This document shows positions 52,847 through 60,608 of a DNA stretch of 64,000 nucleotides, in pieces. The DNA is from Pukyongia salina (GTDB taxonomy: Bacteria > Bacteroidota > Bacteroidia > Flavobacteriales > Flavobacteriaceae). The stretch's first letter is position 1. Every line of letters starts with the position of its first letter. The notes beneath the pieces are model-generated. The model worked only from the letters and a program-made list of their open reading frames with translations. It had not been told where the DNA came from and did not search any database. The position numbers and the translations under genes were made by a program. The stretch lies in assembly GCF_002966125.1 (NCBI RefSeq), contig NZ_CP027062.1:1240001-1304000 (forward strand), in the 5' to 3' direction.

Positions 52847-52877
52847 CAAATGTAGTGCAAATAGGTCAGGTATAAAA
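52847..52877 (-). promoter_or_regulatory. Candidate feoA promoter
   Basis: Minus-strand TTTT (52877-52874), a 19-nt spacer and TACATTTG (52854-52847), which matches TAnnTTTG fully. The -33 element has one mismatch. Confidence 0.5.
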
Positions 52878-52895
52878 GTTAATGTTGTTGCTAAT

Positions 52896-53558
52896 TTATT
52901 CTGCTTTCAAAACTTTGATATCCTCCAGTAGTCTGGCGATTTCATCGGGGTTAGTGCCGTCATAAAAACCGCGTATTCTACGCTTTTTATCTACCAGCAC
53001 GAAGTTTTCGGTGTGGATGAGGTCGTATTCGCTGTAGGGAAGGTCTTTGGCTGCCAGATACGATTTGCGGGCCAGGTTGTAGATCTCCTTTTTAGAGCCC
53101 GTAACCAGGTTCCATTTTTGGTCGTCCACACCCTTTTCGAGGGCGTATTTTTTAAGTTGGGGGACGCTGTCGATCTCCGGAGTTACGGTATGAGATAGTA
53201 GTAAAACATCATTTTCTTGTTGTAATTCTTTCTGAATTTTCACCATATGGTCTGTCATAACCGGGCAAATGGTCTGGCAGGTTGTGAAGAAGAAGTCGGC
53301 CACATAGATCTTGTCTTCGTAGTCCTTTTGTGTGATCTGTTCCCCATTCTGATTGGTAAGGCTGAAATCTGCGATGGTGTGGTATTTTTTCACATGCTGA
53401 ACCGTACTATCTACAAGTTCGGTAGTGACATCGGTGGGCTGATATACAGGCAGTACTTTTTTAGGGTTGAGAGCCTGGTACATAATGGTAATTATTATAG
53501 CCGATAGGATGAGAAGGACAATTCCGAAGAATTTATATTTTGCAAAAAACTGAAGCAT
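52896..53558 (-). CDS. SCO1/SenC-family protein (copper chaperone / thiol oxidoreductase)
   Basis: 220 residues. N-terminal membrane anchor (about 10-28). Thioredoxin-like domain with the CxxxC copper/thiol motif TTCQTICPVM (Cys94, Cys98) and the conserved His in DLIHTENFVLVD. The family delivers copper to cytochrome oxidase CuA or acts in redox protection. No oxidase genes are adjacent. It shares strand with feoAB but is upstream, with a gap of 79 bp. Confidence 0.93.
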   Translation of the reverse strand: MLQFFAKYKFFGIVLLILSAIIITIMYQALNPKKVLPVYQPTDVTTELVDSTVQHVKKYHTIADFSLTNQNGEQITQKDYEDKIYVADFFFTTCQTICPVMTDHMVKIQKELQQENDVLLLSHTVTPEIDSVPQLKKYALEKGVDDQKWNLVTGSKKEIYNLARKSYLAAKDLPYSEYDLIHTENFVLVDKKRRIRGFYDGTNPDEIARLLEDIKVLKAE

Positions 53559-53697
53559 ACGAATGCAAAATTACAACCCAGTTAAAGATTGGCAATGCTG
53601 TAACAGTTAAAAAAAATATAAGACTGATAGGCCAATTTGCATTTATTTTTTTAAGAGCGGTTAAAAGGTTACTTTTGTCCCTCAATTTTGATGATAT

Positions 53698-55011
53698 ATG
53701 AGTCCATTTGCGGTTAAGGCAATTCAGCTTCTGTTAAGCTTATCTATACTAATCGTGCTTCATGAAATGGGGCACTTCATACCAGCTAAATTATTTAAGA
53801 CACGGGTAGAGAAATTCTTTCTCTTCTTCGACATAAAATTCGCACTCTTTAAAAAGAAGATCGGCGAAACGGTGTATGGTATTGGCTGGTTACCTTTAGG
53901 GGGTTATGTGAAGATCTCCGGGATGATCGATGAAAGCATGGACAAAGAACAAATGGCACAACCTCCGCAGCCGTGGGAGTTTCGCTCTAAACCGGCCTGG
54001 CAGCGACTTATTATTATGCTGGGTGGTGTTACCGTGAATATTATCGTTGGGTTTCTTATCTACATGATGATCTTATTTTTCTACGGAAGAGATGTGGTGA
54101 CCAATGATGATCTTCCGGAAGGATTTGCCATTGCACAGGAGTTTAAGGAATACGGTTTTAGGGATGGAGATAAGATACTGAAGGTAAACAACGAAGAGTT
54201 CCCCTATGTAACCGAGATCAATAAATACCTTTTCCTGAGAGATGTTAATTCGATAACGGTACAGCACACAGACGGTACCGAAGAAACCATCACCTTACCA
54301 GAAGAGATAGGAACCGAGATGTTTCAGAAGGATGTGCTCACACCGTTTATTGAGAGACGCGAACCTATAGTACAAGTAGTTGGAGGAGAAGATTTTCCGG
54401 CTGCAGCCGCAGGCTTTAAACCAGGCGATAGAATTACAACGGTCAATGGACAGCCTATCGTTTACTGGCACGAATTTAAACAGCGAATCGCAGAGAATGA
54501 AGGTGCAGAGAATACTATCGAAGTAGAACGTGATGGTGTTACAGAGATCATTAAGGTAACACCTAATGAGGATGGTGTAGTGGGGATCAATATTGGTAGT
54601 GGAACACGACATATTTCCTTTTCATTTGGTGAAGCTGTGACCCAGGGAACCAGTTATGGTTATAATATCTTAAAGGATTACGTAAAGCAGTTTAAATATG
54701 TCTTTACCAAAAAGGGAGCCTCTCAGGTGGGTGGATTTGGCGCGATAGGGAATTTATTTCCCGGCAAATGGAGTTGGGTAGCTTTCTGGCAAACCACAGC
54801 CCTTATCTCTATAATTCTCGCGTTTATGAACATACTTCCTATCCCTGCCCTGGATGGAGGCCATGTTGCATTCCTGCTATATGAAATGGTTACCGGAAGA
54901 AAACCGGGAGATAAATTTTTGGAGTATGCGCAGATGATTGGATTCTTCCTGCTTATTGCCCTGGTTTTATTTGCTAATGGTAATGATATTTATCGTTGGC
55001 TATTCAAGTAA
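53698..55011 (+). CDS. rseP: RseP-type site-2 protease (M50)
   Basis: 437 residues. Zinc site HEMGH (22-26) in the first span and the LDG motif in NILPIPALDGGHVAFLLYEM. Two PDZ-like segments lie between (about 125-300; FAIAQEFKEYGFRDGDKILK and FPAAAAGFKPGDRITTVNGQ). It cuts membrane-embedded substrates such as anti-sigma factors after site-1 cleavage. A TACTTTTG box lies 27 bp before the start. There is no dxr or cdsA neighbour. Confidence 0.95.
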   Translation: MSPFAVKAIQLLLSLSILIVLHEMGHFIPAKLFKTRVEKFFLFFDIKFALFKKKIGETVYGIGWLPLGGYVKISGMIDESMDKEQMAQPPQPWEFRSKPAWQRLIIMLGGVTVNIIVGFLIYMMILFFYGRDVVTNDDLPEGFAIAQEFKEYGFRDGDKILKVNNEEFPYVTEINKYLFLRDVNSITVQHTDGTEETITLPEEIGTEMFQKDVLTPFIERREPIVQVVGGEDFPAAAAGFKPGDRITTVNGQPIVYWHEFKQRIAENEGAENTIEVERDGVTEIIKVTPNEDGVVGINIGSGTRHISFSFGEAVTQGTSYGYNILKDYVKQFKYVFTKKGASQVGGFGAIGNLFPGKWSWVAFWQTTALISIILAFMNILPIPALDGGHVAFLLYEMVTGRKPGDKFLEYAQMIGFFLLIALVLFANGNDIYRWLFK

Positions 55012-55029
55012 AAAAATTAGTGTTTCTTT

Positions 55030-55059
55030 TTTGCAGCACTTAAAAAAAAATTATATTTG
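55030..55059 (+). promoter_or_regulatory. Candidate tRNA-Asn promoter
   Basis: TTTG (55030-55033), an 18-nt spacer and TATATTTG (55052-55059), a full match to the Bacteroidota consensus. The mature tRNA begins 23 nt downstream. Confidence 0.65.
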
Positions 55060-55082
55060 CGTCCGCTTTAAGCGATAAGCAT

Positions 55083-55156
55083 TCCTCCATAGCTCAGTTG
55101 GTTAGAGCACCTGACTGTTAATCAGGGTGTCGCTGGTTCGAGTCCAGCTGGAGGAG
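55083..55156 (+). tRNA. tRNA-Asn (anticodon GTT)
   Basis: 74 nt. Acceptor stem TCCTCCA / TGGAGGA with discriminator G, D arm GCTCAGTTGGTTAGAGC, anticodon stem CCTGA-CTGTTAA-TCAGG with GTT at 55117-55119, T arm CTGGTTCGAGTCCAG. The CCA end is not encoded (GAGCG follows). It has its own promoter and is followed by two hairpins and a terminator. Confidence 0.97.
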
Positions 55157-55217
55157 CGATAAAGTAGAGCATAGCTCACTTTATCGCAGTAAAGTGAATG
55201 AAATTCTACTTTACTGC
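55156..55217 (+). repeat. Two tandem, similarly built hairpins trailing tRNA-Asn
   Basis: Hairpin 1 (55156-55187): GCGATAAAGT-A-GAGC-ATA-GCTC-ACTTTATCGC as successive arms. Hairpin 2 (55186-55217): GCAGTAAAGT-GAAT-GAA-ATTC-T-ACTTTACTGC. Each has 14 paired bases, one bulged base and a 3-nt loop, and they share the GC junction. Loop-side arms differ in sequence but keep pairing, which suggests that the RNA structure is selected or that this is a small mobile repeat. Confidence 0.7.
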
Positions 55218-55230
55218 GATTCGGATTTAA

Positions 55231-55262
55231 AACCCATGTCATAGAGACATGGGTTTTTTTTA
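55231..55262 (+). terminator. Rho-independent terminator of the tRNA-Asn transcript
   Basis: Stem AACCCATGTC (55231-55240) / GACATGGGTT (55246-55255), a 5-nt loop and a long T-run. The T-run ends just before the GIY-YIG ATG at 55270. Confidence 0.9.
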
Positions 55263-55269
55263 TTCTATT

Positions 55270-55548
55270 ATGGTTTTACCTTATTGCGTATATGTGCTTC
55301 AAAGTGAAAGGGATCTTCTTTTATATCACGGGTTTACTACGAACCTGCAAAAAAGATTGATCGATCATAATAAAGGAGGAACGATTAGCACAGCCAAGAG
55401 ACGCCCTTTAAAGCTAGTTTATTGTGAGTTCTTTTTTAGTAGAGTAGATGCTATTCGAAGAGAGAAATATTTCAAAACTACTGCGGGGAAAAGAATGTTG
55501 AAGTTGATGCTTCGAGACACTTTATTACAAATTAAATATCCTAAATGA
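55270..55548 (+). CDS. GIY-YIG domain protein
   Basis: 92 residues from ATG 55270; the earlier in-frame ATG at 55249 lies inside the terminator stem. Single GIY-YIG nuclease domain: YCVYVLQSERDLLLYHGFTT has the (G/C)VYVL...YxGxT pattern, and NLQKRLIDHNKGGTISTAKR carries the conserved Arg and Asn/His. Further conserved: YCEFFFSRVDAIRREKYFK. UPF0213-like family, activity on DNA likely but not proven. It sits behind tRNA-Asn. Confidence 0.88.
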   Translation: MVLPYCVYVLQSERDLLLYHGFTTNLQKRLIDHNKGGTISTAKRRPLKLVYCEFFFSRVDAIRREKYFKTTAGKRMLKLMLRDTLLQIKYPK

Positions 55549-55799
55549 CAATTTTGAACTCAGCGACACGCCAGCGCACCACCTGGCCCCTCACTTTGTT
55601 CGAACTGTGAAGCATTTTAACTTCTTCCCTTGATTAATTTTCGTTTGCTATACTGGATTTAATCTATATTCATAAAGGATATCCTCGCCCTACATTTAGA
55701 TCATTTGGATTAGATTTTATTATCTTTAATTGATAGACGGAAGATATATCGTGAAAGGCTATTTACAAGAAGAACATAATTCGAAAATTTACCTTAAAG
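55549..55799. other. Intergenic region before the AraC-type regulator
   Basis: 251 bp. No frame of convincing length and no hairpin with T-run. A TATCTTTA box is present near 55720. It is a transition into AT-richer DNA. Confidence 0.4.
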
Positions 55800-56879
55800 G
55801 TGCAGCTCGAACCAATTAGTATAATTCTTACAATTGTTATATGGCAAAGTTTCCTTTTTGCCGGCGTATTATGTACCCCTAAGTATAATAAGAAACCTGG
55901 CAATAAGTTTCTAGCTTTGTTACTTCTTACTTTTGGACTCCATTTTTTTTATAATCTTCTTTATGCCAATGGTTACCTAGTAGAAGTACTTCCTCCTTAC
56001 AGTTGTGCCTATGGATTCTTATATGGTCCGCTACTTTATCTATATGTAAAGTTTCACTTAAGAAAAGACGCTCAATTTAAAGGGTTGTATTGGATGCATT
56101 TTATACCATTCGTACTAGTCATAACATTGGTTTCCTTTGGGTATTTGATCTGCAAAAATATAGCCATGGTATTACTAGCAACAATCTTTGTTTATTGCGT
56201 AGCAGGATTTGTAGAGATCGCGGTATATAAAAGAATTCTTCCACAGGTTTCATCAAACACCAATTTTTCGGAAACAAGGTGGCTGAAGACATTCCTATCT
56301 GCGATGCTTGTACTTGTATTTCTGGATATACTTAAAAATCAAGGTGGATTTGAGATTGGGGGAATTATCTTACCGAATGAAAGCTTCGTTCAATTTGCCG
56401 TGTTACTTTTTGTAAATCTAATAATTTATCAGGGGTTAAAAAGCCCGCTTTCCTTTCAACAAATATCTGCTTCAGACTTGCATGTTACTTCAGAAAATAA
56501 TTCAAAACGAAATATTTCTAAATCGGATAAAGATGAACTGGATAAACTTGCAATGCAAGTAGAGAAACATATGGAAACGAAGAAACCTTACTTAAATCCA
56601 GATCTTGATTTGTCTAGCTTAGCAGAAACATTGGAGATTTCTGTAAGGTCCTTATCACAATCGATAAATCATATACTCGGCCAAAACTTTTCTGACTATA
56701 TAAATTCCTATAGAATAAAAGCTGCCGAAAATTTATTACAGAATAATAATGATCAAGACCTTACAATTAAGGAAATAATGTATGACGTAGGTTTTAATTC
56801 TCGCTCTGTATTCAACACCCTCTTTAAAAAGAAAACCGGCCTCACTCCTTCTCAGTATCGATCTCAATTAGGCAAATAG
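55800..56879 (+). CDS. Membrane-bound AraC-family regulator (multi-span sensor plus HTH)
   Basis: 359 residues from GTG 55800. No upstream ATG exists in frame after the stop at 55752, and VQLEPISIILTIVIWQSFLF matches the usual N-terminus of this class. About seven hydrophobic segments (1-220) precede a linker and a C-terminal AraC double HTH (about 265-359; LSSLAETLEISVRSLSQSIN, IMYDVGFNSRSVFNTLFKKK, TGLTPSQYR). It senses something at the membrane and regulates DNA directly. Both its class and position suggest it controls the lactonase/acylase genes downstream; inference. Confidence 0.88.
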   Translation: MQLEPISIILTIVIWQSFLFAGVLCTPKYNKKPGNKFLALLLLTFGLHFFYNLLYANGYLVEVLPPYSCAYGFLYGPLLYLYVKFHLRKDAQFKGLYWMHFIPFVLVITLVSFGYLICKNIAMVLLATIFVYCVAGFVEIAVYKRILPQVSSNTNFSETRWLKTFLSAMLVLVFLDILKNQGGFEIGGIILPNESFVQFAVLLFVNLIIYQGLKSPLSFQQISASDLHVTSENNSKRNISKSDKDELDKLAMQVEKHMETKKPYLNPDLDLSSLAETLEISVRSLSQSINHILGQNFSDYINSYRIKAAENLLQNNNDQDLTIKEIMYDVGFNSRSVFNTLFKKKTGLTPSQYRSQLGK

Positions 56880-57451
56880 TTGTTGGTCTTTGTATGATCC
56901 AAGTATATTTTTAGAAAGTTAGGTCTAATAAATTTCTTACTTCCAACAACAAGGAGAACATTTCATTTAAAAAAGACGTTTTAGATCATCATTAATAATT
57001 AACAATACGCATGCACAGTTCAATTTTGGAAGGGGCTAACTCACTTAGGGATGGAGGAAAACGTATTATTTCCTGGATGAAAAAGCAATAATCTCGAGGC
57101 CTATTAATCCATTCTTCCATATTAAGTTTACTTGCCTTCCATTTACCGCTCATCTAATTCTACTTAGAAAAATATCATATAACAATTATTCTAACGAACC
57201 ATAAATTCTATACTTACCAATTCGGTTTTCCGCAAATCATAAGGTAATCAACCTTGAGAATGATTGATCTCGATTTATCATAACCCCTTCAACCATAATG
57301 ACTTGTTCGGATTTGTTCATGCCTAAATCCGAACGGATTTTACTCCGTTTGAAAACACGATCTCGAACGTTTGCCTGCAAAATGTGCTGTTCATTTACAC
57401 TTGAAATCGAGGGAGGACAATAAGGTTCTCTCATAACTAAAATTAAATATT
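56880..57451. other. Long intergenic region ahead of the first propeller lactonase
   Basis: 572 bp, AT-rich. It holds only short frames (26 codons at 57011 plus; 53 codons at 57153-56992 minus; 65 codons at 57434-57237 minus), none with homology I recognise. Two hairpins near 57305-57348 are the only clear structure. It probably houses the promoter and leader of the lactonase operon and perhaps degraded gene remains. Confidence 0.5.
57305..57348 (+). repeat. Inverted repeat pair upstream of the lactonase gene
   Basis: GTTCGGATTT (57305-57314) and AAATCCGAAC (57325-57334) are perfect 10-bp arms around a 10-nt loop. ACGGA-TTTTAC-TCCGT (57333-57348) follows immediately and shares two bases. They lie about 105-150 bp before the ATG. 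It could be an operator or mutually exclusive leader hairpins. Confidence 0.5.
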
Positions 57452-58807
57452 ATGAAAAAACTAGCAATTTTATGTATCGGTTTAGGACTTTGCTTCTCAT
57501 TCAATGGGAACTCACAAAACCGACAACGAACTCTTAAAGGATTCCTTTACACTACAACTAATGGTGAAGGAATCAATAAGGTGATCAAATTTGACCGTTA
57601 CAGCGATGGTAGTCTATCCAATGAAACTGGATATGTCACCAACAGCAAAGGTGGTGCAAATACCAGTGCGGGCGGAGACGCCAGGGGTGATTTTGATTCT
57701 CAAAATGCCATTCAAATTATCGATGGTTATTTACTGAATGTGAACGCCGGAGGAAATACGATCTCGGTTTTTGCAATCGATAAACCTACCGGGGCCTTGA
57801 CGCTAATAGAAAATGTAAGCTCCCAAGGTCAAAGGCCTGTGAGTATTACCTATACAAAGAAATCTAATAGCAAGGATCAATTCTGGATTGTAGTTGGAAA
57901 TCAATGGAACAATCCAAATGTACAAAAGGATGGCGATAAAATTGAACGTTATCCAAATGATGCATTTCATGCTTCCAACTTAGGGCGATCTGATGATTCG
58001 GATAGACTACGGAACATTGCACTCTTCAGTTTTAATGCTTCGAACGGAACTCTTACTCCGGAACGAATCCTAGATACATATGTTAGAAAGAACGGTGGAC
58101 CTACCTGCGTTTCTTTTAGTGATGATGGAACAAAACTTGCGGTTTCAACCTGGGGAATTGCCCATTTTTCAACCGAGTTGACATCTCTTAACGAACAACA
58201 GCCCAGTCGGGTGTATGTTTATGATTTTAAGGAAGGTTCGATTTTTGGAAAGCGTTTTTTTGAAGAAGAAGGAATAGCGGGAAGTATTGGGTTTAATTGG
58301 GCAAAGGGAAGCAATACTACTTTGCACATATCAAATTTTAACCTTATCCCGAATAAGAGAAATAACAGCCTTACTATTTTAAAGGATAGCGGTAGTTCGG
58401 TTACAAAGAGCGGGAATTACAACACCGCTGGGGCGAATGATATTGATGAGGCTTGCTGGACCCTTTTAAATCCATCGGGCAACCGGTTGTACGTAGCCAG
58501 TTTTGGAGCTAACGTTATAACCTCATTTAAGGTAGATAAAGCTGGAAATATTACTTCAACAATCGGAGCTGAAGCTAGAGGAGACAACGCACCTCCAGGT
58601 GATACCAAGGACATGTATATAACACCAGACAATAGGCAGCTATATGTATTGGGTGCATTTCAATCTTTTTCAATCAATCGATATGCGATTTCAAGCTCAG
58701 GTAAAATAAAATATGAGGAACAGGTTGCATTAAAAACAACCAGCCAATCTATTGGTAAAGCAGGAACCTATAATTTTCTTGGTCTAACAGGCTATGATTT
58801 GGAATAG
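57452..58807 (+). CDS. Exported seven-bladed beta-propeller protein, lactonase (6-phosphogluconolactonase-like) family
   Basis: 451 residues. Signal peptide (1-21, LAILCIGLGLCFSFNGNSQ). Repeating blades such as LLNVNAGGNTISVFAIDKPT, GALTLIENVSSQGQRPVSIT, TCVSFSDDGTKLAVSTWG and RLYVASFGANVITSFKVDKA follow the lactonase_2 pattern (NAGSNTISVF). Relatives include 6-phosphogluconolactonase and carboxymuconate cyclase, but substrate residues cannot be assigned. Export argues against a pentose-phosphate role. First of two tandem paralogues. Confidence 0.85.
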   Translation: MKKLAILCIGLGLCFSFNGNSQNRQRTLKGFLYTTTNGEGINKVIKFDRYSDGSLSNETGYVTNSKGGANTSAGGDARGDFDSQNAIQIIDGYLLNVNAGGNTISVFAIDKPTGALTLIENVSSQGQRPVSITYTKKSNSKDQFWIVVGNQWNNPNVQKDGDKIERYPNDAFHASNLGRSDDSDRLRNIALFSFNASNGTLTPERILDTYVRKNGGPTCVSFSDDGTKLAVSTWGIAHFSTELTSLNEQQPSRVYVYDFKEGSIFGKRFFEEEGIAGSIGFNWAKGSNTTLHISNFNLIPNKRNNSLTILKDSGSSVTKSGNYNTAGANDIDEACWTLLNPSGNRLYVASFGANVITSFKVDKAGNITSTIGAEARGDNAPPGDTKDMYITPDNRQLYVLGAFQSFSINRYAISSSGKIKYEEQVALKTTSQSIGKAGTYNFLGLTGYDLE

Positions 58808-58872
58808 AACTTCCTAATGACATATCCATTTTAATAAGACACTTAAAATTTAATCATCTAACATTAATAAAA

Positions 58873-60156
58873 ATGAAAAATATTATACAAATATTACTTA
58901 TCGTAATCGTTAACATGAGCCTGATTTCATGTAAAGACAAACCTTTCTTAGAAGCCACATCTAAAACCGTTGCTACACAGGGTGAATACATTAACTCCCA
59001 CTTGTATGTACAAACTAATGAGACGAATAATTCTGTAATACATTATTCAAGGAATATAGATGGAACTCTGAAGGAAGTGGAACGAGTTCCAACCAACGGT
59101 AAAGGGACTAACGGTTTTAAGGCTACTACGGGAGAGACTTCTGCACCGGACCCCTTGTTAAGCGCCAATTCCGTGATTCTATCCGATGATCATCAAATGC
59201 TATTTGTTGCAAATTCCGGGGACAACAGCGTTTCTGTTTTTAAAATTGCTGAGAATGGTAATTTAAGACTGATGGACAATAAAGGATCTGGTGAAAGTTC
59301 AAACCTCAGTTCGTTGTCTTTTGATTCCACCTCTGGAGTCTTGTATGCAATGCACTCTTTTGGGCCAAATCATATCAGCCTGTTAAAAGTAACGGCCGAT
59401 ATGAAACTACAGCCGATGAAGCACAGGTATACTGTTAATACCAAATTGGCTAAAGATCGAATTCCAACACAGATCATTGTCTCCCCGGATGGTAAATTCG
59501 TATTAGTTGATGTACTCTTCAACGCCAGACCTGTAGGTGGTGAAAACGGTCCTATACTTTCGCCCTCAAACGCAACGACAAAAGATGGTATTGTTGCTTT
59601 TCCAATTAAAGGAGATGGGACATTGGGGGCTGCGGTTATTAATGATTCCGGTTCACCAACGCCATTTTCCTTGTGTTTTTTGAACGGTAGTGATAATTTG
59701 TTCGTGAATACTTTTGCTGCTGGTAATGGCGCCGGTTTATCTAGATTGGAAAAGAATGGTCAAATTACCAATCTAAACTCAACCACCGTTAGTCTGGATG
59801 CTGCTCCTAATGGACCATCTGAAACCTGTTGGGTCTCTATCGATGCAGACAATAAATATGCATATGCCGCAAATTTTGGTCTTGGCACAATTTCTAGTTT
59901 CGAAATACTGGATGATGGCCTAAGACTTAAGAATGATAAAATGGCAAAAATCGAGGGAGTCGCCGGATTCAAAGCTCTGGCGGGAATTCCAACCAGCGGA
60001 CCTGCAGATAACTGGATGAGTGAAGATGGGTATTTCTATCAGATCTATGGTGCTGCAGGAATATTGGTTGCCTTTAAAGCAAAGGAAGGCCAGTTGTCGG
60101 AGGTCGGTAGGTATAAGATCCCTATTAATAGTCCTCAGGGGATTTCAGGCTTCTAG
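58873..60156 (+). CDS. Beta-propeller lactonase-family lipoprotein
   Basis: 427 residues. Lipobox SLISC (Cys20). Same propeller family as the preceding gene (SVILSDDHQMLFVANSGDNS; RIPTQIIVSPDGKFVLVDVL; KYAYAANFGLGTISSFEILD). It is probably cell-surface or periplasmic and tethered, while its neighbour is soluble. It lies 65 bp after that gene and ends before a terminator, so the pair forms one unit. Both show diversified blades, not a recent identical copy. Confidence 0.85.
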   Translation: MKNIIQILLIVIVNMSLISCKDKPFLEATSKTVATQGEYINSHLYVQTNETNNSVIHYSRNIDGTLKEVERVPTNGKGTNGFKATTGETSAPDPLLSANSVILSDDHQMLFVANSGDNSVSVFKIAENGNLRLMDNKGSGESSNLSSLSFDSTSGVLYAMHSFGPNHISLLKVTADMKLQPMKHRYTVNTKLAKDRIPTQIIVSPDGKFVLVDVLFNARPVGGENGPILSPSNATTKDGIVAFPIKGDGTLGAAVINDSGSPTPFSLCFLNGSDNLFVNTFAAGNGAGLSRLEKNGQITNLNSTTVSLDAAPNGPSETCWVSIDADNKYAYAANFGLGTISSFEILDDGLRLKNDKMAKIEGVAGFKALAGIPTSGPADNWMSEDGYFYQIYGAAGILVAFKAKEGQLSEVGRYKIPINSPQGISGF

Positions 60157-60165
60157 AGCCTATAA

Positions 60166-60212
60166 ATCGCCCTCGGTATTTAGACTCAATATCGAGGGCG
60201 ATACTTACTTTT
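60166..60212 (+). terminator. Terminator after the second lactonase gene
   Basis: Stem ATCGCCCTCGGTATT (60166-60180) / AATATCGAGGGCGAT (60188-60202) with one G-T pair and a 7-nt loop, followed by a T-rich tail (ACTTACTTTT). A strong stem with a modest U-tract. Confidence 0.75.
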
Positions 60213-60320
60213 AAATCAACTCCTAACGAATACAACATTACTTTATTTACACTTCGTAATTGTGTTACTTTCAACGGAAGCCATAGCTTAGGTCTTCGCA
60301 CAGAATCATATAATCAATGA

Positions 60321-60569
60321 GAAGGCGGCGTTGGTGCTAGTGAAGGGGATAATGGCAACGGAGGAGTGAGTATTTCAGAAATTACTCTTTCAGCAAATTT
60401 AAAAAATGGGAATCTTCGGGTTATTCCCGAATTTAGAATGGACATTGGATTAGAGAAGATTTTCACGAAATCTTTAAATGGAGAAGCTATTAACACGCTA
60501 CCAAGTTTCAATTTTGCCGTTGTTTATAGCGCACCAACTATTACTCATAATGTTCACTCGCAACATTGA
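60321..60569 (+). pseudogene. Remnant of an outer-membrane beta-barrel protein gene (C-terminal fragment)
   Basis: An open frame runs from just after a stop at 60318-60320 to 60569. It begins without ATG (EGGVGASEGDNGNGGVSISE) and continues EITLSANLKNGNLRVIPEFR, then MDIGLEKIFTKSLN, ending FNFAVVYSAPT plus a short non-homologous tail. This has the look of the last strands of a Bacteroidota porin-like outer-membrane protein (NLxxIPEFRxD...xxxxAxVYSF). The N-terminal bulk is absent, so this is read as debris of a deleted gene. Confidence 0.55.
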
Positions 60570-60608
60570 TTAGCTTAGATTTATCAACTTAGAATTAAAA
60601 ATTTAGGA

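Noticed and set aside
55156-55217. CRISPR-like repeat array
   Set aside because: Only two hairpin units that share a junction, with no spacers or cas genes.
55249-55269. Upstream ATG for the GIY-YIG gene
   Set aside because: Located in the stem of the tRNA terminator; ATG 55270 fits the domain start.
56992-57153. 53-codon minus-strand frame and 26-codon plus-strand frame 57011-57091
   Set aside because: They overlap each other, lack a ribosome-binding site and show no family signature. Kept only as part of the described intergenic region.
57237-57434. 65-codon minus-strand frame
   Set aside because: It spans the inverted repeats of the lactonase leader and shows no homology; more probably a chance frame in an untranslated leader.
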